Origin: SZUA-1377 sp964622255
GTDB lineage: Bacteria > Campylobacterota > Campylobacteria > Campylobacterales > QNZT01
NCBI GenBank assembly: GCA_964622255.1
Contig: CAZUPK010000065.1
Span: 1 to 6,468, forward strand
DNA length: 6,468 bases
Direction of reading: 5' to 3'
Position 1 is the first letter of the stretch, and each line of letters begins with the position of its first letter. Below the pieces are notes generated by a model. The model worked only from the letters and a program-made list of their open reading frames with translations. It had not been told where the DNA came from and searched no databases. Position numbers and translations under genes: made by a program. Below are positions 1-5,585 of this stretch, one piece after another.

Positions 1-25
1 AATTGTTTTGTAAAATGGGGCTTTT

Positions 26-59
26 AAGAAAATATTAGCTGAGCAAAAAGCTCAGCTAA
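26..59 (-). terminator. Rho-independent terminator after the small secreted-protein gene
   Basis: A perfect 10-bp inverted repeat, TTAGCTGAGC at 35-44 and GCTCAGCTAA at 50-59, encloses a 5-base loop at 45-49. Read on the minus strand, the hairpin is followed directly by TATTTTCTT (34 to 26), the U-rich tail expected of an intrinsic terminator. It begins 13 bases after the stop codon at 73-75. The plus-strand side has no comparable T-tract, so it is assigned to minus-strand transcription and probably ends the transcript of the small gene. The same transcript may also carry the redox genes upstream of it. Confidence 0.88.
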
Positions 60-72
60 AATCTATGCTTTA

Positions 73-387
73 TTAGCAAGAAGGAACATTTCCTGAATCA
101 CTAGCAAAGTTGATTGAAAAATCTAAAATATCTTTTAAATATTTCTTTTTTAAAGGTTTCGCACTTGGACAAAGTTTATTGATCTCCCCTTCTAATCCAT
201 CTAGCCCTATAGCTTTCCACTCATCTTGAGTATGTTTTTTTGCAAATTCAGCACCATTAAAACCACAAGCTTTTTTAAGCTTTTTGCTATAAAGCTTTTG
301 TCCTTTAGCAGCATCTGCACTTGCAACACTTGTAACGAAAGCACTAGCTAAAACTCCAGCTAAAACTATTTTAAGAAAACTTTTCAT
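73..387 (-). CDS. Small secreted cytochrome c-like protein without a heme motif
   Basis: A 104-residue exported protein. Residues 1-24 form a Sec signal peptide: MKSFLK, then a hydrophobic stretch, then a cleavage site after ASA (22-24). The mature protein has about 80 lysine-rich residues. Its start (DAAKGQKLYSKKLKKACGFNG) resembles the first helix of small c-type cytochromes, where G-x-x-LY leads into CXXCH. Here the heme position reads C41-G-F-N-G, so there is no heme-binding motif. Only three cysteines are present: C41, C73 and C104, the last being the final residue. From memory, related Campylobacterota proteins with the CGFNG stretch and a C-terminal SGNVPSC are often annotated cytochrome c; I cannot verify this here. 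The ATG has a good ribosome-binding site (AAAGGAG, 5 bases upstream), its own putative promoter, and a terminator behind it. It lies 176 bases downstream of the redox operon, so a periplasmic link to that enzyme is possible but unproven. Confidence 0.82.
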   Translation of the reverse strand: MKSFLKIVLAGVLASAFVTSVASADAAKGQKLYSKKLKKACGFNGAEFAKKHTQDEWKAIGLDGLEGEINKLCPSAKPLKKKYLKDILDFSINFASDSGNVPSC

Positions 388-409
388 TTCTTCTCCTTTA
401 TTTAATTTT

Positions 410-531
410 AGAATTTAGATTTTAACATACACCAACTTAGCATTCTAAATTCTTGGCTAGATTGTAAAAAACTTTTGTGAAACAATTGTGTATTTAAAGA
501 AACTGAGAAATTGAGAGGGAAGAATTTAGAA
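410..531. repeat. Three copies of a 10-mer in the regulatory gap (possible operators)
   Basis: AGAATTTAGA occurs on the plus strand at 410-419 and 521-530. Its reverse complement, TCTAAATTCT, is at 444-453. The second and third copies extend to a 12-bp perfect inverted match (AAGAATTTAGAA at 520-531, TTCTAAATTCTT at 443-454). The copies at 410-419 and 444-453 flank the putative -10 box of the small gene, an arrangement like an operator pair. In DNA this AT-rich some recurrence is expected by chance, so regulation is inferred. The rest of 388-563 is purine-rich on the plus strand (481-545) and shows no gene and no clear terminator for the upstream operon. Confidence 0.4.
419..427 (-). promoter_or_regulatory. 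Putative extended -10 promoter of the small secreted-protein gene
   Basis: On the minus strand the sequence reads TGTTAAAAT, an extended -10 (TG, one base, TAAAAT). Transcription would start near 412, giving a leader of about 25 bases with the AAAGGAG ribosome-binding site close to the ATG at 387. No good -35 hexamer is visible, which is normal for the main sigma factor of Campylobacterota. One copy of the AGAATTTAGA repeat (410-419) overlaps the last base of the box and the predicted start. Confidence 0.5.
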
Positions 532-563
532 ATTAGGAAAAATACTTAGTTTCTTAGTCTCTT

Positions 564-1130
564 TTATCTCAAATAAAAAAGTTTTGGCTTTGTTCCTTTT
601 TCAGGCTTTAGAGTAAAATACTCTCTTGTTTTTAAAACTTTGCTTATTTCACTGTTTGGATCATCCAAATCACCAAATATCCTTACCTTACTAGGACAAG
701 TTATTTGACAAGCAGTTGTTGTTTTTCCTTGACTAAGTCTAGTATCATAACAAAATGTGCATTTATCAGCTACATTTGCTTTTTCATCAGTATATATAGC
801 TCCATAAGGACATGCACTCATACAAAGTTGAGCTAATTCACACAAATTTCTATCTATCATAACTATTCCATTATCTTTTATAGAAATTGCCTTTTGATCA
901 CAAGCCTCAAGACATAAAGGATGTTCGCAGTGATTACACTGAGTTGGCATAAACTCAACAACACTTCTATCTAACTCCCAAAAATCACCCTCAGGCTCTT
1001 TTGAAACTATCCAGAGTCTATGACTTTTCGCTCCTAAATCTACTCCATTTTCCTCTTTACAAGCAACTTCACAAGCTTTGCAGTTTATACAAAGTTTATA
1101 ATCAAATGCCATAGCATATCTTGCCATCAT
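564..1130 (-). CDS. Four-cluster ferredoxin subunit of a PsrB/PhsB/DmsB-type molybdoenzyme
   Basis: Electron-transfer subunit of 188 residues, close to the usual 190 or so for PsrB/PhsB. It passes electrons between the Mo subunit encoded just upstream and an acceptor or donor. Four cysteine groups are visible: C14/C17/C20/C24; C65/C68/C73/C77; C97/C103/C107; and C124/C127/C141/C145. The family-typical stretch RIFGDLDDPNSE follows at 150-161. The third group should be CxxCxxCxxxCP, but its second Cys is Ala100 (checked in the DNA: codon GCT), so only 15 of 16 ligands are present. There is no signal peptide; such subunits are normally exported with the Tat-bearing partner. The start overlaps the upstream stop (ATGA at 1127-1130). 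Two ATGs are adjacent (1130 and 1127) behind AAGGAAGG; the second has the better spacing, so the protein may be 187 residues. A family member acting on polysulfide, thiosulfate or another substrate cannot be decided from this subunit. Confidence 0.92.
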   Translation of the reverse strand: MMARYAMAFDYKLCINCKACEVACKEENGVDLGAKSHRLWIVSKEPEGDFWELDRSVVEFMPTQCNHCEHPLCLEACDQKAISIKDNGIVMIDRNLCELAQLCMSACPYGAIYTDEKANVADKCTFCYDTRLSQGKTTTACQITCPSKVRIFGDLDDPNSEISKVLKTREYFTLKPEKGTKPKLFYLR

Positions 1131-3460
1131 ACCTTCCTTATCTCAACATCTGTATGATGCATAGTTGCACACCCATATATCTTTTCAAACCTGTCTTCTA
1201 TGATTTGATTGTCATTTGCCCCTTTATCACAAGAATTTTTCATATGATAACTTTGTGAGTTAAATCCGTGAGCAAACCAAACAACTTCAGGATGGATTTT
1301 ATTTGTTGGATATGCCTTTACTCTTACCTTTCCTATGCTACTTTTTACCTCAACCATATCACCAAGTTTTATCTTTAACTCTTTTGCTTTTTTATCATTT
1401 ATCCACAGATGATTTGTTGCCATCAAATCTCTTAGCATTATATTGTTAGTAGTTGCACTTTGAGTAAACATAACATATCTTCCGGTTAAAAATCTAAATT
1501 TGCCTTTTTCCACTTTAAAGTCATACTCATCTTTCCAAGTTGGCATTGGTTCATATCCTTTATCTTTTAACTTTTTAAGATAGCATTTGACTTTAAATTT
1601 TTTATCTACCGTATAGTGTTTTTTATCTTCTGGATAATACTCGTAGAAGTTATTAAACTTTTCTTTATGATATTTTTCCATATAAGGATACCAAACACCC
1701 TTTTCTTTTAAACTTTTATATGCTTTTTTACCAAAGTTTTTAACTATCAACTCTTTATTTCTTTCACTAATATCTTTTTTATAAAGTTCGCTCAAATCAT
1801 ATCCACCCTCAACAAAAGCTTTTTCTTCTCCTAACTCTTTGATACTTTCTTGTAACTCTTTATCGTGCTTTTTGCTTATCTCAAAAAGCGGTTTATTTAG
1901 TTTTTTACCAAGCCCTTTTAAAATATCTTGCATAGTTTTTGTATGATACATAGGTTTTAAAACTCTCTGCCTTAAAGCTAAAGATGGCTCAAGTTTTCCA
2001 AAACTAACTACTAGATCTTCTCTCTCAAGATATGTGCATTCTGGAAGAATAACATCTGCCATAATAGCAGTATCAGTTGGCATAGTATCCATCACCACTA
2101 CTAAATCCATCTTTTTTAACAACTGCTGAGTTTTTTTAACATTTGGCATATTCTGCATCAGGTTGTGTTTTCTTATAAACATAGCTCTTATAGGATAAGG
2201 GGCTTTGCCACTTAAGATTTTTTCTCTAAAGTTAAGCCAACTTCCACCTTTGTTTGAGCCATAAACTATGCCGTCAAGATCAAATCTCTCTTTTGCATTT
2301 TCATAGATAGGAGTATTTAACTCTTCATAGTCATAATTTATCTTGATAGGTTTACCAAATATTATTCCACCTTTACGGTTTATACTTCCTGCAAGTGCAT
2401 TTAAAAGCACCATTGTTCGACGAAGTTGAAAATCACTCTTTGACCAAACACTTCTTCTTCCAAGATAAAATAGAGGTCTTTTTGCACTAAAAAACTCTTT
2501 TGCTAACTTTTCTATCTTTTTTGCAGGGACTTTTGTTTTGCTCTCAGCCCATTTTGGAGTGTATTTGCTATCAAGTATATGCTTTTGATATTTATCAAAA
2601 TCTTCAAAATATTTTTTCACAAACTCTCTATCATATAGATTTTCTTTTATAGCAACATAGCTCATAGCTAAACAGATAGCCAAATCTGTTCCGGGATTTA
2701 TCGGTAAATACTCATCTGCTTTCAAAGCTGTAACAGTTGCTCGTGGATCTAAAACAACTATCTTCTTATCTGTTTTTATCAAATCCACACTATCTGGAGT
2801 TATCAAACTCTCAAATCTATTTGCACCAACTATTACTACAAAATCACTTCCAGCTACATCCATCTCGCCAACATCGCCTATGGTTAAAACTGTAGCTCCA
2901 AGTTTAGTATTTAGACAGATAGAACCCTCATCCAAAAAGTTACTACTTCCAAGCTTTCCGCCAAAAAATGAGATAAGTTCATCTTTGTTAAATCCCTCTC
3001 CATTGCAATATGCTATGGTTGAACGATTATCTTTTTCTTCATCAAGTATCTTGACTAACTTATTTTTTATATATTCATAAGCTTCATCCCAAGTAACTTT
3101 TTTGTATTGACCAGAACCTCTATCCCCTACCCTTATAAGAGGATATTTGAGTCTATCTTTATCATAAAGAGCTTGAATACCGGCATTGCCTTTAGGACAA
3201 ATCATATTTCTTGATTTTGGAAAGAGAGGATTTGGGTCTATCTTTGTTACTATCTCTTCTTCAACTCTTGCAAAACCTGCACACTTGTTTCTACACATAT
3301 TGCAAAGAAAAGGAGTTACTCTTATATCCTCTGCAAATTTACTTGTTGATTGTGTAATACTATCCGGCAAAAATGTAAGTGCAGATGAAGAGGTAGCATA
3401 GACACAAAGAGCCACACTACCTTGTAAAAATCGTCTTCTTGATACTTCTATAACTTTCAT
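1127..3460 (-). CDS. Tat-exported molybdopterin oxidoreductase, PsrA/PhsA-type catalytic subunit
   Basis: A 777-residue periplasmic catalytic subunit of the DMSO reductase superfamily, near the usual length of polysulfide (PsrA) and thiosulfate (PhsA) reductases. A Tat signal, SRRRFLQG, lies at 7-14. The N-terminal [4Fe-4S] motif is C53-x2-C56-x3-C60-x27-C88. The region around EGSICLN puts C182 as the likely Mo ligand. Bis-MGD contacts include DPR (238-240), PINPGTDLA (253-261), GRR (334-336) and ADVILPECTYLERED (468-482). A Molydop_binding domain occupies about 655-770, ending in the conserved GANDN (747-751). A lysine-rich stretch (about 520-650) links the two domains. Residue patterns favour sulfur-compound reductases over arsenate reductase or nitrate reductase, but the substrate is not proven and the direction could be oxidative. 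The next Met is residue 55, after the Tat motif, so the ATG at 3460 is the only workable start. It has no Shine-Dalgarno and may be leaderless. It overlaps the ferredoxin gene by 4 bases; no membrane-anchor gene is adjacent. Confidence 0.93.
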   Translation of the reverse strand: MKVIEVSRRRFLQGSVALCVYATSSSALTFLPDSITQSTSKFAEDIRVTPFLCNMCRNKCAGFARVEEEIVTKIDPNPLFPKSRNMICPKGNAGIQALYDKDRLKYPLIRVGDRGSGQYKKVTWDEAYEYIKNKLVKILDEEKDNRSTIAYCNGEGFNKDELISFFGGKLGSSNFLDEGSICLNTKLGATVLTIGDVGEMDVAGSDFVVIVGANRFESLITPDSVDLIKTDKKIVVLDPRATVTALKADEYLPINPGTDLAICLAMSYVAIKENLYDREFVKKYFEDFDKYQKHILDSKYTPKWAESKTKVPAKKIEKLAKEFFSAKRPLFYLGRRSVWSKSDFQLRRTMVLLNALAGSINRKGGIIFGKPIKINYDYEELNTPIYENAKERFDLDGIVYGSNKGGSWLNFREKILSGKAPYPIRAMFIRKHNLMQNMPNVKKTQQLLKKMDLVVVMDTMPTDTAIMADVILPECTYLEREDLVVSFGKLEPSLALRQRVLKPMYHTKTMQDILKGLGKKLNKPLFEISKKHDKELQESIKELGEEKAFVEGGYDLSELYKKDISERNKELIVKNFGKKAYKSLKEKGVWYPYMEKYHKEKFNNFYEYYPEDKKHYTVDKKFKVKCYLKKLKDKGYEPMPTWKDEYDFKVEKGKFRFLTGRYVMFTQSATTNNIMLRDLMATNHLWINDKKAKELKIKLGDMVEVKSSIGKVRVKAYPTNKIHPEVVWFAHGFNSQSYHMKNSCDKGANDNQIIEDRFEKIYGCATMHHTDVEIRKV

Positions 3461-3467
3461 AAAAAAA

Positions 3468-3473
3468 ATTATA
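3468..3473 (-). promoter_or_regulatory. Putative -10 box giving a leaderless catalytic-subunit mRNA
   Basis: The minus strand reads TTTTTGTGATATAATTTTTTTTATG, with a perfect TATAAT at 3473 to 3468 preceded by a T-run and TGTGA, as in Campylobacterota sigma-70-type promoters. Only 7 bases separate the box from the ATG at 3460. A start point 6-8 bases below the box would fall on or within a base or two of the ATG. No purine-rich ribosome-binding site is present between box and start. The inverted repeat of the IS remnant ends about 30 bases upstream, so any activator sites further up have been replaced by IS sequence. Confidence 0.55.
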
Positions 3474-3501
3474 TCACAAAAAGCATAAATTTTTTAGTAT
3501 T

Positions 3502-3531
3502 CCGTCATTGTGCATCTCATTTTTCTATTTT
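3502..3531 (+). repeat. Left inverted repeat of the IS remnant
   Basis: CCGTCATTGTGCATCTCATT continuing into TTTCTATTTT. It aligns to the reverse complement of 4049-4078 at 25 of 30 positions, and all five differences are transitions. A shorter gapped match continues inward to 3546 (TTTCAATTT then ATG). It lies about 30 bases upstream of the catalytic-subunit -10 box. Confidence 0.75.
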
Positions 3532-3558
3532 ATTTTCAATTTTATGATACTGCCAATA

Positions 3559-4037
3559 TTGTTCTACTATAAGATTAAGGACTACTCGATTTAGATTAGG
3601 ATGGGTGGTCTCTACTATATCTTGATCTTGGAGTAAGAGAGATTTGATTTGGTTTATTCTCTTCATCTTCTGTTTTACTCTCACTTTTAGATGATGTTTC
3701 ATCTTTAGTGATAATCTCATCCTCCTCGTTCTTTATCTTTTGGTTTGGATACTTAGCACCAAGGTGGAAGCTTGTGCCATCAAGGTGGGATTGTTGATGG
3801 TGTAAAGTTTAGCACTTGTAGTGTATATTTAGCTATTTTTTCATAAAGTTTACTTATACCATACTTAAAGAGTTTATCTAGTGTTCTACCAAGAGTTTCT
3901 TTATTGAACTGTTTAGCCTCTATACTATCAACTTGAAATAGTTGTTTTAATGCTTTTTTTTCAAAAAAACGAGGAGTTAAATAGAGCTGTTTATTTGCAT
4001 ATCCTAAGCCATTTAGTATCATCGCTACTACTGCCAT
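3559..4037 (-). pseudogene. IS1634-like transposase fragment with two frameshifts
   Basis: Three reading frames together give one continuous transposase segment. Frame 1 (4037 to about 3787) reads AMILNGLGYANKQLYLTPRF ... LGRTLDKLFKYGISKLYEKI, typical of the DUF4277 N-terminal domain. Frame 2 (about 3786 to 3606) reads LDGTSFHLGAKYPNQ, where the Asp fits the first catalytic DDE residue, then an acidic, lysine-rich stretch, then YSRDH. Frame 3 (about 3605 to 3559) reads HPNLNRVVLNLIVEQ. Each shift is repaired by removing one C from a CCC triplet (positions 3787-3789 and 3603-3605): ATC CAC CTT GAT and GAC CAC CAT CCT then read through. After LIVEQ the sequence passes into the left inverted repeat, so the rest of the catalytic domain is gone. 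It cannot encode an active transposase. Confidence 0.75.
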
Positions 4038-4048
4038 TGAAATTGAAA

Positions 4049-4078
4049 AAAATAGAAAAATGGGATATACAACGATGG
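4049..4078 (-). repeat. Right inverted repeat of the IS remnant
   Basis: On the minus strand this reads CCATCGTTGTATATCCCATT continuing into TTTCTATTTT, the partner of 3502-3531. The match continues with a small gap down to 4035. There it reaches the ATG of the transposase fragment, so the coding remnant begins inside the repeat arm. Confidence 0.75.
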
Positions 4079-4159
4079 TTATAAATCATTAGCCCATACG
4101 AACCATACAAAGATACTGTCTGCTAAATGGCTAAACTGTCTTTATAAAACTCTCTTTAG

Positions 4160-4867
4160 TCATTTTATAGCTAAAATACCTTCAAAGTTAAGATGCTTAA
4201 AAATTGTTAAGATATCTTCAAATCCTGCTCTTTTTAGCATCTGCACATTTGCATTTGAAGAAAATGGTTCTAAAACTCCCTTTAAGCTTCTTTGTTTTGC
4301 AACTATTTCATCAGCAGAGTATCCATTTTCAAGTTTAAAGTCCATATACAAAGTGGTTATGATATCTTGAAATCTAGCATCATTTGCTCTAACCTTTTCA
4401 AACATAACAAATGCCCCACCCCACTCAAGCAAGTTATATACCTTATCTATCAGAAGTTGTCTATGTTTTGGGTGGATAAATTGAACAGTATAATAAGAAA
4501 CAATAAAATCACTCTTTTGCATATCAAAAAGATTTATATCTTCACACAAGAACTCTAAGTTAGCATTTTGATAACGACTCTTAGCATATTCATACATATC
4601 TTTTTCTATCTCTATACCATAAAAAAAAGCATCTTTTCTGTGTTGATGCCTTTTTGAAAGTGAATATATAAGTTTTCCGGTAGATGAACCTAACTCATAA
4701 ACTTTTGAATCATCTTTTATAAAAAAATCACTAACACTTTCTATAAGTTTATGCCCATCTTCATAGTAAGGAACCGACTTTCTTATATGCTTTTCAAAGT
4801 TTTTAACAGTATCACCACCAAACTTCCAGTTAGCATTTTTTGCAGTTATATTATCCCCTATTTCCAT
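4160..4867 (-). CDS. cmoA: Carboxy-S-adenosyl-L-methionine synthase (CmoA)
   Basis: A cytoplasmic enzyme of 235 residues (E. coli CmoA has 247). It converts S-adenosylmethionine and prephenate to carboxy-SAM, which CmoB uses to make the cmo5U34 wobble modification in tRNA. Visible landmarks: RKSVPYY (29-35), matching RSVPGY of the E. coli protein; the Rossmann SAM motif VYELGSSTG (56-64); GIEIEKDM (84-91); VQFIHP (128-133); and MDFKLENGYSADEI (175-188). R193 in KQRSL lines up with E. coli Arg199, which I recall as a contact to the carboxyl group of carboxy-SAM. These features separate it from ordinary class I methyltransferases. Its ATG follows the ubiE TAA with no gap (TAAATG), and its ribosome-binding site AGGAAG lies inside the end of ubiE, so the two are translationally linked. 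cmoB is not in the window. Nothing resembling a strong terminator follows before the IS remnant at 4078. Confidence 0.9.
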   Translation of the reverse strand: MEIGDNITAKNANWKFGGDTVKNFEKHIRKSVPYYEDGHKLIESVSDFFIKDDSKVYELGSSTGKLIYSLSKRHQHRKDAFFYGIEIEKDMYEYAKSRYQNANLEFLCEDINLFDMQKSDFIVSYYTVQFIHPKHRQLLIDKVYNLLEWGGAFVMFEKVRANDARFQDIITTLYMDFKLENGYSADEIVAKQRSLKGVLEPFSSNANVQMLKRAGFEDILTIFKHLNFEGILAIK

Positions 4868-5575
4868 TTACTTCCTAGCTACAAACATCGTAGATATATC
4901 CATAGAATATCCTTTAGCCTCTAAAACATCAAAACCTATCTCTTCTAGTTCTTCTACCAAATCCTCTTTAGTTAAAAATCCATCTATGGAGTTTGGAAGA
5001 TAAGTATATGCCAAAAAGTTTTTAGATAAAAGTCCGCCAATAAGCGGAAGAACTCTTTTTATATAAAAATCCCTTGTCATACCTAAAAAAGTCTGTTTTT
5101 TTAACTTTGTAAACTCTAAAATCACCAAAAGTCCTCCGGATTTTAAAACTCTATAAAATTCCTTTAATCCCTCTTTTCTATCTACAACATTTCTAAGTCC
5201 GTAAGAGATACTTAAGATATCCACACTATCATCTTTAAATGGCAAATCTTTAGCTTCAGCTTCCACGAGAGTAGCATTCAATCCCTTTTTCTTCGCCTCT
5301 TCCAGCATACCGGTTGAGGGATCGGCACCTATAATCTTTTCTACTTTGATCTCTTTTTGTTTTGCAAACTTATCCCAATTTTCACACATATCTCCTGTGC
5401 CACAAGCCACATCTAAGATGATATCCAACCTATTTTTATCATATATCTCATAGCATCTATTACAAGCTATCTCTCTCCACTTTCTATCAATTCCAAAACT
5501 CAAAATCCTATTTGCAACATCATATGTTCTTGAGATATCGTTAAACATCTCAACTATTTTTTCCTGCTTGTTCAA
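4868..5575 (-). CDS. ubiE: Demethylmenaquinone C-methyltransferase (UbiE/MenG)
   Basis: SAM-dependent C-methyltransferase of 235 residues that makes menaquinone from demethylmenaquinone, the last step of quinone synthesis. In Campylobacterota, which lack ubiquinone, menaquinone is the expected product. Family signatures: MFNDISRTYDVANRILSFGI (10-29); SAM motif LDVACGTGD (54-62); GADPSTGMLEEAKKKG (83-98); the diagnostic YGLRN (125-129); RVLKSGG (142-148); and YLPNSIDGF (192-200). The start codon is TTG (5575-5573) with a strong ribosome-binding site, AAGGAAG, formed within the last codons of the protease gene. No ATG fits better without removing the conserved MFNDISRTYD block. It sits 10 bases after the protease stop and abuts cmoA. 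The operon layout is clear; co-regulation with quinone use by the nearby molybdoenzyme is only a guess, since an IS remnant and about 700 bases separate them. Confidence 0.94.
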   Translation of the reverse strand: MNKQEKIVEMFNDISRTYDVANRILSFGIDRKWREIACNRCYEIYDKNRLDIILDVACGTGDMCENWDKFAKQKEIKVEKIIGADPSTGMLEEAKKKGLNATLVEAEAKDLPFKDDSVDILSISYGLRNVVDRKEGLKEFYRVLKSGGLLVILEFTKLKKQTFLGMTRDFYIKRVLPLIGGLLSKNFLAYTYLPNSIDGFLTKEDLVEELEEIGFDVLEAKGYSMDISTMFVARK

Positions 5576-5585
5576 CTATCTTCCT

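Larger units (their letters stand above)
3502..4078 (-). mobile_element. Degenerate, internally deleted IS (IS1634-like) between inverted repeats
   Basis: About 577 bp bounded by inverted repeats at 3502-3531 and 4049-4078 and filled almost entirely by a broken transposase reading frame. The transposase piece matches the middle of the N-terminal half of IS1634-family (IS4-superfamily) transposases, which are normally about 500 residues or more. Both the N-terminal part (roughly 50 residues) and most of the catalytic domain are absent, and the coding remnants run directly into the repeats at both ends. This fits a non-autonomous derivative produced by internal deletion rather than a simple truncated copy. 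I could not find a convincing target-site duplication. It sits between cmoA and the molybdoenzyme operon, just upstream of that operon's promoter. The IS1634 assignment is from recognised residues, not a search. Confidence 0.7.

Noticed and set aside
481..545. Purine-rich stretch with GAAAyTGAG/GAAATTAG-like units as a tandem repeat or CRISPR
   Set aside because: The units are short, degenerate and unevenly spaced, with no conserved repeat-spacer pattern. It is simple-sequence bias in an AT-rich gap.
2880..3080. Plus-strand open frame of 66 codons inside the catalytic subunit gene
   Set aside because: It lies opposite strongly conserved molybdopterin-domain coding sequence, is low-complexity (Ser/Phe/Leu-rich), and has no ribosome-binding site that I can see. 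It is a shadow frame.
3186..3401. Plus-strand open frame of 71 codons opposite the Fe-S region of the catalytic subunit
   Set aside because: It is antisense to the C53-C88 cluster region and shows no recognisable protein features, so it is a shadow frame.
3400..3410. Cys19 of the catalytic subunit's signal peptide as a lipobox
   Set aside because: The residues before it are V-A-L; a lipobox needs a small residue at -1. A Tat signal with ordinary cleavage fits better.
3517..3720. A stand-alone 67-residue gene
   Set aside because: Its N-terminal half is the wrong frame of the transposase. Only the HPNLNRVVLNLIVEQ part is genuine transposase sequence, and the tail is translated inverted repeat.
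3485..4086. ATAAAT on both sides of the IS remnant as a target-site duplication
   Set aside because: The left copy (3485-3490) is 11 bases away from the arm while the right copy (4081-4086) is 2 bases away. A real duplication should abut both arms.
4089..4134. Hairpin TTAGCCCAT / AATGGCTAA as a terminator for cmoA
   Set aside because: The stem is short and has a bulge, the loop is about 27 bases, and no T-run follows on the minus strand. It is not convincing as an intrinsic terminator.
4292..4558. Plus-strand open frame of 88 codons opposite cmoA
   Set aside because: cmoA is conserved along its whole length here. The antisense product has no domain features.
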